This document shows positions 25,251 to 37,297 of a DNA stretch of 64,000 bases, piece after piece (within the stretch, counting starts at the first letter, position 1; the number at the start of each line of letters is the position of its first letter). The DNA comes from Glossina fuscipes (lineage: Eukaryota; Arthropoda; Insecta; Diptera; Glossinidae). The DNA lies in NCBI RefSeq assembly GCF_014805625.2, contig NW_023998416.1, positions 12,464,472 through 12,528,471 of the forward strand, read 5' to 3'. Below the pieces are notes generated by a model that saw only the letters and a program-made list of their open reading frames with translations, did not search any database and had not been told where the DNA came from. Both the position numbers and the translations under genes were made by a program.

Positions 25251-28200
25251 ATAATGAATTTATGAGAAAGCATCAATCACACTTCCTAGAGAATTCTTTG
25301 TTCGTGTTTCCGTCTTAATGTACTAAGAGCCAATGAAAGGTATCAAGTCTTTCGGTCATTCTGGATCTCTTTATAAATTTGTGTTTTTCAACTTTCGTTA
25401 CGGTAAACCAAGGGTTACATTGGTTCCGCACACCACAGCAAAAAACATGCATAAGACCATAAAAAATTCATCGAACACCCTCTCCTTTATTTAAATGCCC
25501 CTTCAAAGGGTTGCTTTCTATCTGCAATATTTTAAAATGTATTTTAACCTATAATAAAACATACGAAATGGGAAAACTGCCTGAATACGATATACGTAGT
25601 AACACTTTATATATTATAATAACCGTTTAACGCCTAATTTAATAATAATAAGACCTTTTTCTTTCTCTTTCTGGGGCCAATTCATATTTTTTTAAAAAAG
25701 CAAAAGTCATAAAAAGTCAACAAGCGCACATTCGTTTCCCTCATTACTCACACCGTTAATTTAGACTCCGTTGCTACATCCTTTGGCATCACTAATATGT
25801 TATAATGATAATATCAGGAAAAAGATATCTGATATTATCTTCATATGTATTCAGATCAACATTGTAAAAAATGAACAAAAACTCTTTCTCGACTTGCAGC
25901 CTATTGCCTAGATTTTAATGGTTATAAATCCAGTCACGTAATAAGCGCGCGTTTAACGTTAAGAATGCGTAACTATACAAACAATTGTAAAGCGCACGTA
26001 CATTAACTTTTTTTTTTTTTTTTTTTTTTTTTGTAAATCCTATGTACACATGTACGTGGATTATGTTGCTAGTATACACACATATATATATATATGTATA
26101 TATATATATGCCTCTATATGTAGATATAGGTAGAGATGTTTTTATAGTTGAGCTCTAGAATATACATTTTAATACCAACACGTTGATGGTAATAAAATTT
26201 TGCAAAATTTTTAACCAACACTATCAAACAGTTGCACGCGGTATATGCACATAATCACCGTATTGTAAAGGATTTTAGTATTTAAATTCAAAACGAAAAC
26301 AAAAAGTAACGCAAAAAAATATGTATATAAAATAAGGATTAAAATCGAAAAGATATAAACAGGGATGAGTTTCGAAAAATGTTACATTCGCGCTTAAGGC
26401 GCATGAAAGGTAAAAATTTAAAAGTGTTACAATATTCTTGCAAAATATTCGCATTTGGAATAATAGCTACTCCATTAAGCTTTTATACTTGATCGCAGAT
26501 AGTAATAAATATTGATAGGTTACGATCAACAAAAATATATTGTTACATATCCAGTGGGTATACTCGAAAAGGTATCAATGAACAGATGATTTTTAGAGTA
26601 GAAAAAAATTGACCGCTTCTCTAAGGCAAACTATTTCAGCAATGGTAGGAATGGCAGAAGAGATTATTCAAATGTGTAACGAAACCCTCCCTGCTCCTCA
26701 AAAACAAAGATCACTTTAGGTTTGACTCATTTTTTTCTTTTTTTTTTTTTTATTCAAAACCAAAGCGCCTTTGAAAAGTTTAATGCCTTTGTTGTAAGCA
26801 AATTTACGGCGTCCGAATTTTGCCTTTGCAAATGAGTTAGTTATTCCTATGTAATGAGCACCTGTCAACGTTACTTACCCTTCACTTTTTAGGGACCACC
26901 TCTGAAATGCTTACTGTTTGAACATTATACTAACTTGCCATTGTTTTAATAAAAGTAATGTGAGAACTTTGAAAAACCTTTGAATTTCCACTTAGAAAGC
27001 TCGGTTAACTAATTGGAAGATCTCTATTCTAAGCTTCCTATGCGATAAAAGATTTGCAAAAATTTCAGAATTCAGGAGCTTCTATTATTTCACGAGCCCT
27101 AGAAAAAATAGTCCCGATTTTGACTCTTCAAAGGGTTTTCATTGCGTACATTGATGCCTCGCATTACCTTATCATATTCACCAAGGGATGTCGCTGATCA
27201 AAATACATACAAGCACCTGTTAATAAATATTCGTAAATTGATTCATATTAATGCATAAAGAAAGGGTGCTCCACAGTGTTCAAAGCATTCACTAAATGAA
27301 TAAAAAGAAAAAACTGGATTTTTTAAAAAATATACAATGACGTTACTCCTTAAGGTCTCATGGTATTCATGGTATTTTTGACCAAATATTTGAGCGTTTA
27401 CAAAAGTAAACAACACTACCCTACTGATAAACAACGATGCTACTAACTTTATATTTGTAAAGAAGACGATTTTAATAGCAATCACTCGCCTGATATACAA
27501 AACGCTTTCACGGGCAGGGTGGTCACGCCGTAATGATGGGTTGTATCGACAATCTTAACTCCGCTGATGTAATCAACATGCTTGCAGATCCACACGCCGT
27601 CTACAGCAGTCCTATATTCTTAGTATTACAAAACAAAAAAAAGAAAGAAAAAAAATGCTTTTGGAAGCACTCATTGATTTTAAAACGCAACGCAACCCAA
27701 AACATATTTTGTATGTCCTTTCTGAATAGCTTTATTGATGGATGACCATTAACGCATATGTCATGATCAGGAGAAATAATTCATCAACGTTCCTCCCCCG
27801 CCCAAGATTTTTCGCTACCTATTTTTGTCGTTCAAAAGGCGAATAAAATTAGCGAACATATTTGTTATTCAATTTCAAAGACCCTTATGCTTTTATCTTT
27901 ATCCTTCAAAAAATTGCAAATTAATAGCAGAGAACTTTGCGCAGAAATTGATTTTAAATTAGTTGCACGTAGTTTACAGAACAGCAGAAAAAGTAAAAAA
28001 GCAATCCCGTAGATTTTGATGGAAGCACCATGGATCAAAATGAAGATGACGGTGATTAGAAGCCTACTGCGAAGTTAGTTAGTGTTATTCTCACTTCTTA
28101 AGACTTATCGCTTGATTGATTTACTTAGACATCTTTCCTTATAATTTGTAATGAATGATGATGTTAGTCATTCAAGAAGACAGCGATGCGTTCATATTTT

Positions 28201-28662
28201 TCAAAATAGAATAGAGAGAATAAAGAATTGCAATAAAATTAAGAAATAATTATAAAATAAACTTTGGCGTATTGCATTATTGCAATTAAGTCAATCCAAT
28301 AGAGAAGTTTAGCAGTATTTGAGCGGATATGATAACAGATAATTATGCAGATTCGTAATGCTTTGTATTTCAATTTCCGTGACAAAGAAATGAGCGGAGC
28401 GGACAGTTACGTCGAGCAAGTTTCGCTCTACCTTAGCCTTGCTCAAGAATTAAAAGCAAACAAAAGTTTGCTAAAAAAAAAAAAAAACTAAACCAATCTA
28501 AAGACTCACGCTATATGCCTGATTCACAATTTACCTGAAGGATTGTTATTCTGCATTTTTTTAAGCAAATTTTTTTTTTATAAGAGTGAAAAACAAAAGT
28601 AAATAAGAATAAATAAAATAAAACACGCTTCATATATGTAAATATATTTCCTTTCTTTTCAG
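25251..28662. other. Non-coding spacer
   Basis: Poly-T at about 26006-26031, TA repeats at 26083-26109, poly-T at about 26727-26750 and poly-A at about 28473-28487. Short ORFs (for example minus 27243-27500, 85 codons) have no recognisable domain. No gene is supported. Confidence 0.4.
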
Positions 28663-28693
28663 AATGTTAAAATCGACATAAGGCAACAATTGG
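28663..28693 (+). other. Candidate 31-bp micro-exon
   Basis: The interval sits between a strong acceptor (tttcctttcttttcag, ending at 28662) and a consensus donor (gtaagt at 28694-28699). Only one of three frames is open; it reads N-V-K-I-D-I-R-Q-Q-L then one extra base. It lies about 400 bp upstream of the ATG of the 29096 gene on the same strand. It could be a 5' UTR exon of that gene or a coding micro-exon of a larger host gene. No clear downstream acceptor was found before 29096, so the link is inference. Confidence 0.35.
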
Positions 28694-29095
28694 GTAAGTT
28701 TACGAAAGTAGAGTTTCCGCACTTCCCTCTCTCTCTGGCAGACAGACATATGTTATTTTCCATAGATACCGTTTTGCGCAATCATTTAATTTTATTCTTA
28801 AAGTATTCGTTCACTACTTTATAAAATTGAAATTTTCTTTTTACTTTCATACATACATTTATATTAACTTTTTCGATTTTGTATTTGTTCCCTTTGTTGT
28901 TTCCTTTTGTTGTGAGAATTATATTACGTCTTTTTTCATGTATACACATACAACATTTATAAAAGTAAAAAAAAAAAACAAAAAAAAAAAATTAAAAAAA
29001 TAAAAAACAAATAGAATTTCAAATGAGCAAAAACTAAAAGAACTGAAACTGAAGTGAAAAAACAAAATTTGCTGTTTAAACAAAATTAACGTATT

Positions 29096-30121
29096 ATGTC
29101 TTCAACTCATGGCAAATCTGAAGGAAGCGAAAACCCAAGACAAGAAATGGAAAGAGAAGAAAATGAAAAGCAACTACAAGGAGGTAACAATAGCCAACCG
29201 TTCGTTGTGGTACTCGATGAAGGTACACATACCACGGCAACGGAAACAGAAACGGAAACTGTAAATGATGCCACAGCAAACGACACGAGTATTAATGTAG
29301 AACCCGTAGTGAAACCAAGTACATCATCCTCAACAACAATTACAACAGCAGCAACAACAACAATAACAACAACGATAACAACGTCAACTTCCAAATATCA
29401 AAAACATTTCCAAGAAATTACAACCGAAAGCAAGGCTCTTCCATCTGCAATTAGTTTGGAAAATAAAAAGTTGAATGAAGATAGCTTAGCAGTTGAAGAG
29501 GAAAGTTTAAAACCCTTTGAACTATTACTATTACAGCAGCAGCAGCAGCAGCAGCATGAGCAGCAATCACAACAACAAGCTCATGTAGCTGAAATAATCG
29601 AAACTAATAATACAGTTAATTGTCAGCCTAGCTCAACCCAAATCTTAAACGAAGAGGGCAATAACCAATGCAAGGCTTTAATACCTTACAATTCGGCTAA
29701 CGTGTGCAATACGCTTGGAAACTATATCGCAAGTCATTCATTCACATCGCAAAACCCATTATTAAATAATGAGGAAAGTAATGTGTCAGTCGATCCATTG
29801 TGGTTAGATAATGAATCGAGTTTCCCAGCCGAAGAAGTAACACAAAATATAATCATTAATATTTCAGAGACGCCTTCGTCTAGCATGCTACATAGACTTC
29901 CGCTAAGACATCGAATGCGTAATCTGTTCTCCGATACTATTCGTTTTTGTCGCTGCCCTGCTTTTGCCCGCGACTGTATTATTATTTTGTGCATGTACAT
30001 TGGATTCACTCTCTTAATATTTACGTTGACTTTACTCTCGTATAACTTTTTACGTTCCACCGTGGAAGCTTATCGTAATGATGATCGTCACTCTGTCTGC
30101 CCATATCTACCCAATTTCTAA
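29096..30121 (+). CDS. Single-pass membrane protein, Thr/Ser- and Gln-rich (341 aa)
   Basis: This is the longest ORF in the window and has no intron in the CDS. The ATG at 29096 is preceded in frame by a TAA at 29087, which fixes the start. The protein has an acidic N-terminus (1-60) with a G-T-H-T-T-A-T-E-T-E-T motif at 43-53. It continues with a Thr/Ser-rich tract (74-99), a poly-Gln run (147-161), and a basic stretch with R-D-C-I at 292-295. A hydrophobic helix at about 294-319 and a 22-residue tail (320-341) follow. There is no N-terminal signal peptide, so tail-proximal membrane insertion with the N-terminus in the cytosol is likely (inference). The C-terminal 80 residues and the N-terminal motif match the facing gene at 31118-32616, so the two are probably paralogs. 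An AATAAA lies 59 bp after the stop. I do not recognise the family and assign no function. Confidence 0.8.
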   Translation: MSSTHGKSEGSENPRQEMEREENEKQLQGGNNSQPFVVVLDEGTHTTATETETETVNDATANDTSINVEPVVKPSTSSSTTITTAATTTITTTITTSTSKYQKHFQEITTESKALPSAISLENKKLNEDSLAVEEESLKPFELLLLQQQQQQQHEQQSQQQAHVAEIIETNNTVNCQPSSTQILNEEGNNQCKALIPYNSANVCNTLGNYIASHSFTSQNPLLNNEESNVSVDPLWLDNESSFPAEEVTQNIIINISETPSSSMLHRLPLRHRMRNLFSDTIRFCRCPAFARDCIIILCMYIGFTLLIFTLTLLSYNFLRSTVEAYRNDDRHSVCPYLPNF

Positions 30122-30179
30122 TCCAAACATCTATTTAAAAAGCAAAAACAAAAAAAAAAAACAAAAACAAAATTCCGCG

Positions 30180-30185
30180 AATAAA
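30180..30185 (+). terminator. Candidate polyadenylation signal of the 29096-30121 gene
   Basis: AATAAA, 59 bp past the TAA, after a run of A-rich sequence. Position and orientation suit 3'-end formation for the plus-strand gene. Confidence 0.5.
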
Positions 30186-31050
30186 TTTAGTAAAAACAAA
30201 AAAAAATTTAATCCACTTACGTGTAACCTTAATTAATGATCTGCTTGCTTAAGCAGTAATACATTTTATTTTCTTATAAACTCTGCTCTTATTTAGGGAA
30301 CGAACTTTGGTCATTTACAGTCAGCTGTTACTTCATTGTTGTGCAGCTAGCAAAATCTTGTTGAAAGATTGAAACATGCCGAGACTGTAACTTCGATCGA
30401 TTCTTGAAGGTATTGCTACGCGTAGGTACAATTTCATCCGTTTTTGTTTTAAATGGGGATATTGCTTTAAATCGTAATGATTTTAAACTTTTTAGCTTAC
30501 ATTGTGCGTAATAGCATTGAATCAAATATTATTCATTTTGTCAATTCGTTTGTAACACCACGAAGCAACTTGCAGAGATCCCACAAACTATATTTATTCT
30601 TGATTATCTTGAATCGATTTAAGCTGGTCTGTTCGTTGTCCATCTCTCCGTCGACCCAACTGTATAATGTCTGTTGTAAATATTTCCCTGGCCGCAAAAA
30701 TGAAGACATCGTCTGCAGATTTGCAGAAGAGCTTGTAAATACCAAAAAAATACGCCTTTAGGGCCCAAACGCATGCGACCAATCATATGCGCAATAAGAA
30801 CATCGTTTGCTTGCTTGTCTCTTGGTTGTAACTCATAAAGTACAACGGAGACACCATATCCAATTCCTCATGATTCGCTGCCCCCCATTACGCATTGACG
30901 TAAGGAAGTATTTGGGGTTTCAAATGTGCTTTTGATTTCCCAAAAGTTCAAGAATTTCGTAAACATTTTTTTGTTCTTTTTCGAGGTTGGTTTCGCACAA
31001 CGAGACAGTAAAAGTTAATCTATACACATATATATGTGCGAATAGATGAT
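30186..31050. other. Spacer between the convergent genes
   Basis: This is the shared 3' flank of the two facing genes. A 94-codon plus ORF (30477-30761, ATG start) and overlapping minus ORFs lack any recognisable domain. The string gttcgttgtccatctctccg at 30632-30651 resembles the GTCY tract of the dispersed repeats, so part of the spacer may be an old repeat. Confidence 0.4.
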
Positions 31051-31056
31051 TTTATT
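31051..31056 (-). terminator. Candidate polyadenylation signal of the minus-strand gene
   Basis: TTTATT on the plus strand (AATAAA on the minus strand), about 62 bp beyond the stop codon at 31118-31120. Confidence 0.5.
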
Positions 31057-31117
31057 CATTGACATGGTTATATAAATATGAATTTTTCCCCTTGCCGTAC
31101 GGGTTATTTTCGGAAAC

Positions 31118-31836
31118 TCACATAGAATGCCACTCGCTTAAATACTGACCGTTAATAAACGACTTCAAAGGCTGCGAATTTTGATTGATGTGTCGCTGAG
31201 GAGGTGTTGGCTGCATTGGTGAAGTCACGCTGAGAGTGCGATAAAAGAAAGCTGTCAAAAAAGAAGCGCTAACAACAAATGCTGCAAAGAAACCCAAACA
31301 GAAAATACAATCCCTATTAACCTGCAAGCACATGCAGATAGCAGCGCAAAAATCACAAATTGAATTCCAAATGCGACTGCATAACGGTGCACGCCGCAAA
31401 TCGCTGGAGGGCGGCGATGAAGCAGCCTCAATATGTATTGTGTGGAATTGTTGAGAACAAGGTTGTTCGACCATGACTGGTTCCAAACCGGGTGTAATAA
31501 GCGATCCCTCAACTTTAATGAGCTTCTCTTTCGATCCATTTTCATCCACTCGGTGCAAGTCGCATTTTATGAGATGCGCTTGCGAATTGATTAAAAGCGC
31601 TGCATCAGCATTGGTAAAATTGTTCAAAGAATTTTGCAATCCCGATTTGCTTGTACTGGCAGAAGGGTTCAAAGATGATAAGCCCAGAGATGTGCTAATA
31701 TTCTCATGAAATGATGTTTGACAAGAAATTGGAACTGCGCTAGCTGCTGTACATATATTACAATTGCTTGTAGCTACGGCTACATCTTTGTAATTTGGCG
31801 TTAGATCGACGATAGCGGTTTGCTTGCCAAAGGAAG
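31118..31836 (-). CDS. Exon 2 of coiled-coil single-pass membrane protein (residues 241-479)
   Basis: This exon joins to 31896-32616 by a 59-nt intron and restores one 1440-nt frame (479 codons plus stop). The frame is open right through the segment between the acceptor and 31672, encoding residues 241-295 (a Cys/Ser/Thr-containing linker). Residues 296-404 are Ser/Asn-rich. The conserved C-terminal domain follows: H-T-I-H-I-E near 372, L-x-R-x-P-L near 387-392, cysteines near 402-410, R-D-C-I at 415-418, and a hydrophobic helix at about 417-439. A 40-residue Pro/Gln-containing tail ends the protein. The helix and the motif before it resemble residues 292-319 of the facing plus-strand gene. 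No known domain name applies. The splice model is inferred from sequence and needs RNA evidence. Confidence 0.75.
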
Positions 31837-31895
31837 CTATCGGAAATACAGACTTAAAATAGTAGTAAAATCTTTATGTTTATGCCATTGCGTAC
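31837..31895 (-). other. 59-nt intron of the minus-strand gene
   Basis: On the minus strand the donor is ACTG|gtacgc (31895) and the acceptor is tatttccgatag| (31837), with ttttactactatttt upstream as a plausible branch region. A length of 59 nt is typical of short fly introns. Splicing joins G to CT, giving Ala at codon 241 and connecting two long open frames. If the intron is retained, the acceptor's own TAG acts as the stop, giving a 259-aa product without the membrane helix. Confidence 0.7.
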
Positions 31896-32616
31896 CAGTG
31901 CTTTGTGCTTCTTCATTTAACTTAATCACGCTCAGCTTTTTTTCTAATTGCGAATGAAAGTCAGCATAACGGCTTATATGGACTTTCGGGTGTACATCTT
32001 TTTTATCAATTTTTTCACGGCCATCATGGCGATACTTTCGGCGGGGAGAAGCCACTACCGTGGCCTGTGTTGGTTCAAGGGATTCTAAATTTTTTGTGAA
32101 AGTATCAAACATTTCCATAATTTTCTCAAAACGTTTCGCTATTGCTCCATTTTCTTCTTCAATTTGCTTCAATTCTAGCTGCGTGCACTTCTGTTGCAGC
32201 TTCACTTTTTCTAGTTGCAAAGGCTTTTGAATTTTAAGTGTTACATCATCAGCGCTCCATAGTCTACGCGGTAATAATAATGAAGGCTCCCCCGTACTTG
32301 TAGAGGTTTCTGGCGCCAAAATAGTGATAGTACTTAAATCTGCATCAATACCCTGAATTTGCTCCAACTCTTCATGGAATTTGACATTTTTCGATTCTTT
32401 TGGAGCAGTTTCAGTGTCTGTAGCCGTGATATGGGAACCTCCCAGGTGTATGCGCACCTCTCCACTGTCGGAATGCACAAACACGACAGGACTCTCCTCC
32501 TCACCTCCTATTTGATCATTTTCCTCATGATTGTCACTTTCAACATGATTTGTCTCTTCTTGTTCAACGTCTTTTGTGTGGTCATTTGATTCTACTGCGG
32601 ACGGACTAAAGTCCAT
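31896..32616 (-). CDS. Exon 1 of coiled-coil single-pass membrane protein (residues 1-240)
   Basis: The ATG at 32616-32614 sits in a fair fly start context (gcaaATGG). Residues 1-42 are very acidic (many Glu, Asp, Asn). Residues 43-50 are a hydrophobic patch (P-V-V-F-V-H-S-D), then a G-S-H-I-T-A-T-D-T-E-T motif at 60-70 aligns with 43-53 of the facing gene. Residues 130-182 are rich in Glu, Lys, Leu and Gln with heptad-like spacing, a likely coiled coil that suggests self-association or a partner protein. Residues 190-212 are basic. No N-terminal signal peptide is seen, so the long N-terminal part is probably cytosolic, anchored by the C-terminal helix of exon 2. A further 5' non-coding exon cannot be excluded. 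No family is recognised. Confidence 0.78.
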
Positions 32617-35204
32617 TTGCGATAATATATAATATATAGTAATAATAATAAAAAAATATTAATTAAAAAGAAGATCAAACAAAAAACTATGAAAATATAT
32701 TGTTTTTAATTGTTTATTTGCTCTATAAAATGTCAAAAGTCATTTCAAACCTTTCGTTAAAAATCGATTCCGTTGATCCCTAAATCTCTGACAGCTGATA
32801 TCTCATGATTAATTACAAGCTAATGGCTAATTGGTTTTCTTATGCATTCTACGAATTTTCAACGAGCTCTTAAGAGAATCGTTGAAAACAAAATAGCGGA
32901 AATTATTTAAAATTGGTCATGAGTGCTACATAACTCAATACTGTTATCTTGCTTTTGGCCAGGTGGTTCGTTTGTGGCATTGTTTTTCAAGCGTTGCATT
33001 GGACTTTCCACCCCTTTATTACTCTATAAATTTTCATCAGCATCGTCGTCATCATCATTGTTGTCGTCATAATCACCATCATCAGGGCCAGAGACCAACC
33101 GACCGCCATTATCTTATAGCTTTTTATGTCTGCGGAAAAATTCGCAATCAATGCGTGCATAAATTTTTCTCAACCGCACACGCATGGCCAACCCATATAT
33201 ACATACATACAAGCCAAAAAAAAAAAACAAAAAAACAAAAAAGAAAATGTATTTACATATATGCGCGTATGTGCATGTTTTTGCCAGACTCGTTGATTTT
33301 AGGTGCGGTCCCCCCTTTACCGTATTACCTCGTCATTCCACAAAGTAATGTAGTCGAAAGATAAGCTGCGTTGTGTTGAAAAGGTTTATGTTCCAATGTA
33401 CTTCTTTCTTTCCTACGTTTTAATACTGATCATCACGACAAAAATAAGTCTACTGACATTGTCGTTGCTTTTGTAACAACTCAAAAGTCTACTGGCGGTT
33501 ACTTTTCGTGAATCTCTTGCAGTCCCGAAAACTAAGCATAAGAGTTCAATGAACTGGTTGCTGCCTTTGATATGGGACGTCGTAAAACCTAGACCAACTG
33601 GCTTAGTAGAGACATTCCTAATAAGAGAAGTTTTGATAGCAAAAGTTTAATAACATTCGTAGGTCGGATTACATACGCGTTTGCCTTAGTCACATAAAAA
33701 AAAAAACGGAAAGTAATGTGGACGCGAGCTGCTCTATAGCCAGTTATAGCCTTTTCTCTTACCTTTATTTATTCATTTTTTTTTTTTTTTTTGATATATT
33801 TTTTGAATGCTTTTTTGCATTTGTATTATTATATTTTTTTATTCAGTATCGTAGGATGAGCGCGTATTCATTCTGCCAAAACATTTGCAACATCCAGAAA
33901 GAAAATTTGGAAACGTTATAAAGTACATATATTCTGGATCAGTACCAAATAGTGATTCGATCTAAGCAGCTCTGTCTTTATCTTGCATGGGTTGGCCTTA
34001 AAGATGGATCAAATCGGTCGAAGCACTTGCCTGCAGCACAGCGTAAACTGACAATCCATCTGCTTCCTAGTTTTGTTGCTCACTGCTTATGAACTGCAAA
34101 GGGTATACATTACAAAGACTTTCGTATGAACTCTACAGATCCTGAATATGAGAACGCAGACGTGTTAACCCGATGTTACTATCGCTATTTCTTTTAGTTT
34201 TTTTTTTTTTTTTTTGGGTTTGAAATGAAAGTTTGGTGGATATAAAATATTCGACCTTAGCTGTATATAATTCTTTTACTTATTTTTTTTTCGGAAATTA
34301 TGTAAAATTTTTGGTCCTTTATGCTGGCGCTGCTGTGTAGTTAAAGCTTTATATATGTATCTGTGTGCATTTGTACAGAAATTTTCATTTTTTTAACACT
34401 TAATTGTCAGTTGAGAGAGAATCAGACGTAAGCCATTTACTGAATAATTGCTAAAACGGTAAAAGCAAAAGAAAGGAATGGTTTTTGATTTTAAACAATT
34501 TAAAAGATTCGCATTAGTTTAAAAAAACCTGGAATGCTAAAGGATATTAAAAAATATCTTTTTGCTTAAAAGGATTACAGGGGAATGTACTTGGAGAGCT
34601 TAATATCAATAAAATATTTAGCTTTCATTAGGCGGCTGGGCTAACTGTCTACCATATCTCTTGAAAAAAAAAAAGAACCGAGAGTCTTAATAGCTCATGC
34701 TCATCACACCTTTAGTCGTTTGGTCGTTTCGATTTCAATACATTTTATTGATAACGCAGGGCATGTTTTACAAATCGAATATTTTTCCTTAAGTAATTGA
34801 GAAACTCTCCATGAATGTCTCTTTTATGTTTACATGTATAGAACTTTAACAATTTCTTAGATGCTCTGAGAAACTGTTTTAATTCCGTCATCACACTTCT
34901 TCGCACATATAACAAGGAAGTGTGCAATTGATTTCTTCATTTGTGCTTTCAGTTTCCTCTCTAACGCTTGAGTGACTCAAAAAGTATCGGTGTGTGTAGT
35001 ACCGGCCCTCTGTCGTCCACTGAGCTCTCATTTTACATTTAGGTATTAATGAATATTATAACGACATTATCGCAGGTAGCGAGAGAAAACACCGTGGCCT
35101 TTTACGTCGCGCTAATCAATAAAGCTCTCTTTGGATGGAGACCAAAGAAGAATTTATTAATAATTTGACTCAGTGTTAACCTAAGTTTTTCATAAAATCA
35201 ATTT
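32617..35204. other. Upstream flank of the minus-strand gene and spacer
   Basis: The first 300 bp should contain the promoter of the minus-strand gene, but I see no decisive core element. The region also holds CAT/CGT triplet-rich DNA (33040-33085), poly-A at about 33216-33243, poly-T at about 33778-33793 and 34199-34216, and a possible weak dispersed-repeat fragment (33955-34110, ending tgcaaagggtata). No gene is supported. Confidence 0.4.
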
Positions 35205-35480
35205 TTTATACCCTACACAACTTGTGGTAGGCGGATGTATTAAGCTTGAGATACAACCGCTCTTTATTGCAACAATGGGATCAGAATTACTTTTTGCATC
35301 GGTCCTAGCTTGCCTTTCCGCTTGTCTGCCTGTCTTCTTTTCTTGTGCTCAGCCTACAGCTCGCAGTTTTTGAGATATTTTGATGAAGTGTTGTGCATGC
35401 GTTTGTTTTGAGCTAAGGACGACCACCGCTATTGAAAATGGTTTAGATCGAATCACTTTTTCTGAAAACTCGTCACAAGA
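35205..35480 (-). repeat. Composite fly dispersed repeat (copy 7)
   Basis: It starts with ttataccctacacaacttgt (35207-35226). It then carries a GTCY-type tract (cttgtctgcctgtcttcttt, 35321-35340), ttgtgctcagcctacagctc, gatattttgatgaagtgttg, gctaaggacgaccaccgcta and tcgaatcactttttctgaaa. The order is the reverse complement of the 40.9 kb copy. Non-coding. Confidence 0.75.
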
Positions 35481-37297
35481 TAAAGAACAATTCAATGGAA
35501 TTCGTGACGTATGTCTATGGAACTTGGAAGGCAATAAATAGAAGGACTTTATTTATATTTAGGCGAAAATTGAAAATCCGAACAATTGCGAAAAAGTGAA
35601 ATACGCAAACTCGCGAAATAATAAACCGTACCTTTACCGTACAACGTCAAAAGTACAACGTCAAAGCATATTGATCGTCTTTTACGAAATTTCATTGCGG
35701 ATTAGGTTCCATCGAGGCTAGTTTTATATCCACTCTTATCTTTTGTTTATACTAAACACATGCCATGGAACAAACATAAATGTTGCGTGTACATTTGTGT
35801 ATTTATGCGGCAAACTAAAAAATTAACTTAAATCTTAAACTTATTCGTAATATAGTTGGCGCAGTGTAAAATACTGAACTCAACTGTAAAAAACTTACAA
35901 ATTATGCAGTTTTCCAAACGTAATATTCGCGTAACGTGTGTTAACGGCAATAAAAGCACATTGAAATATTGAAAATATATATATCGGTTAGTTTTCCTTA
36001 TTTTGCATTTTTGATGATTTTCCAATAATTAAGAACTTCCGAAAAGAGATTCGTTTCCCCTACTATTCGACGTTTTGTTCGCGGTTGACATAAGTTAATT
36101 AATATTCCGCTTTCTTCCTTCCGTTTTTCGTGACTTTGCTGACACCGCAACATTTTAGACAATGAAGACGGACAGACAATCCTGTCAATATTTATAAAAT
36201 GGGTTCTACAGCAAACGCTAGACAAGCAAGCAATGCTTATATAGTAAACATTGTCCTGTGGATGTAAGTAAATGTAAACATTATAATATTTTTTTTTTTT
36301 TTTTAACAATTTATACGTAAACTGGAGTAGTATAAGTAACTCGTTACATTGCAATGCTTGCATTTAAATTTTTATTTTAAAATTATCGGAATAAATATTT
36401 GAACTTTTTTGTTCTCTTTAACATTATTTTTATTTTCTCTCTAAATGCGTAATTTTAAGTTTCTATTATGCGGAATTTTTTTTCTTTTTTTATTTTTTTT
36501 TTTTTGCTTTTTGCTGCGACTGTGCTATGTTGTTGTTTAGAGGATTTAAACACAAAATGTTTATTATTTCTCCAAAGTGAATATTGTTGTTTTTATGGTA
36601 CGTACACACGATATTTGTTTTAGAAAAAGAATTCAGTTTCCTTTTTTCCTATATATATACATATATATATATATACATATATATATTTGTTTATTTGGTT
36701 TGGTTTCTTTTTCACTTTTTCGAGCACAATAAAAAAGGATAACGGACAGAAAAATCGTAAAAAAATATATATATAAAATGGATTTGAAATGATTGTATTG
36801 ATTTCTTTTTCCAGTTTTCTATTGCACGAACAATAAATACATTTTTAGCGAAGTTTTTCAATTTGTTGTTACTGTTGTTATAAAAAAAAAAAAATAAACA
36901 AAATGCATGTTTTCGAGGATGAATATGGAATCTATATGGAATACTAGGGAGGCTTGTGGTTAATTTCATTTTAACGTACAGTTACAGTAAAAGTTTATGT
37001 TTAACTTAACTATAGTAAAAAGAGCACCTTATACGATTTACCGAATAGATTAATTGGAATCTATCCAATCTTACCAACTTCTCCTTCAGCTGACTTAAAC
37101 GATGCCTACGAAAGAAACCTACTTCAGCCTCAGTTCGGGTAAATACACACTCTTGAAGTTGTTGTATTCAGCCTAAGACAACCATTGTGTCAAAATGACG
37201 ACCAAGTTTAATATATAGATCGTTTCGGGACAGTTTCGAAATCGCTAAGAACAGTGGGAATGTATAGAAATTGTGCTAGCAAAAGCTAGTCATCTAT
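35481..37297. other. Non-coding spacer
   Basis: Poly-T near 36290-36304 and 36475-36505, a TA run (listed) and poly-A at about 36882-36895. A 121-codon minus ORF (35998-36363) has no recognisable domain. No gene supported. Confidence 0.4.
36650..36686. repeat. (TA)n microsatellite with TACA interruptions
   Basis: Interrupted TA run. Confidence 0.9.

Noticed and set aside
30477..30761. 94-aa ATG ORF between the convergent genes
   Set aside because: No domain, both strands are equally open, and a nearby GTCY-like tract suggests repeat-derived DNA.
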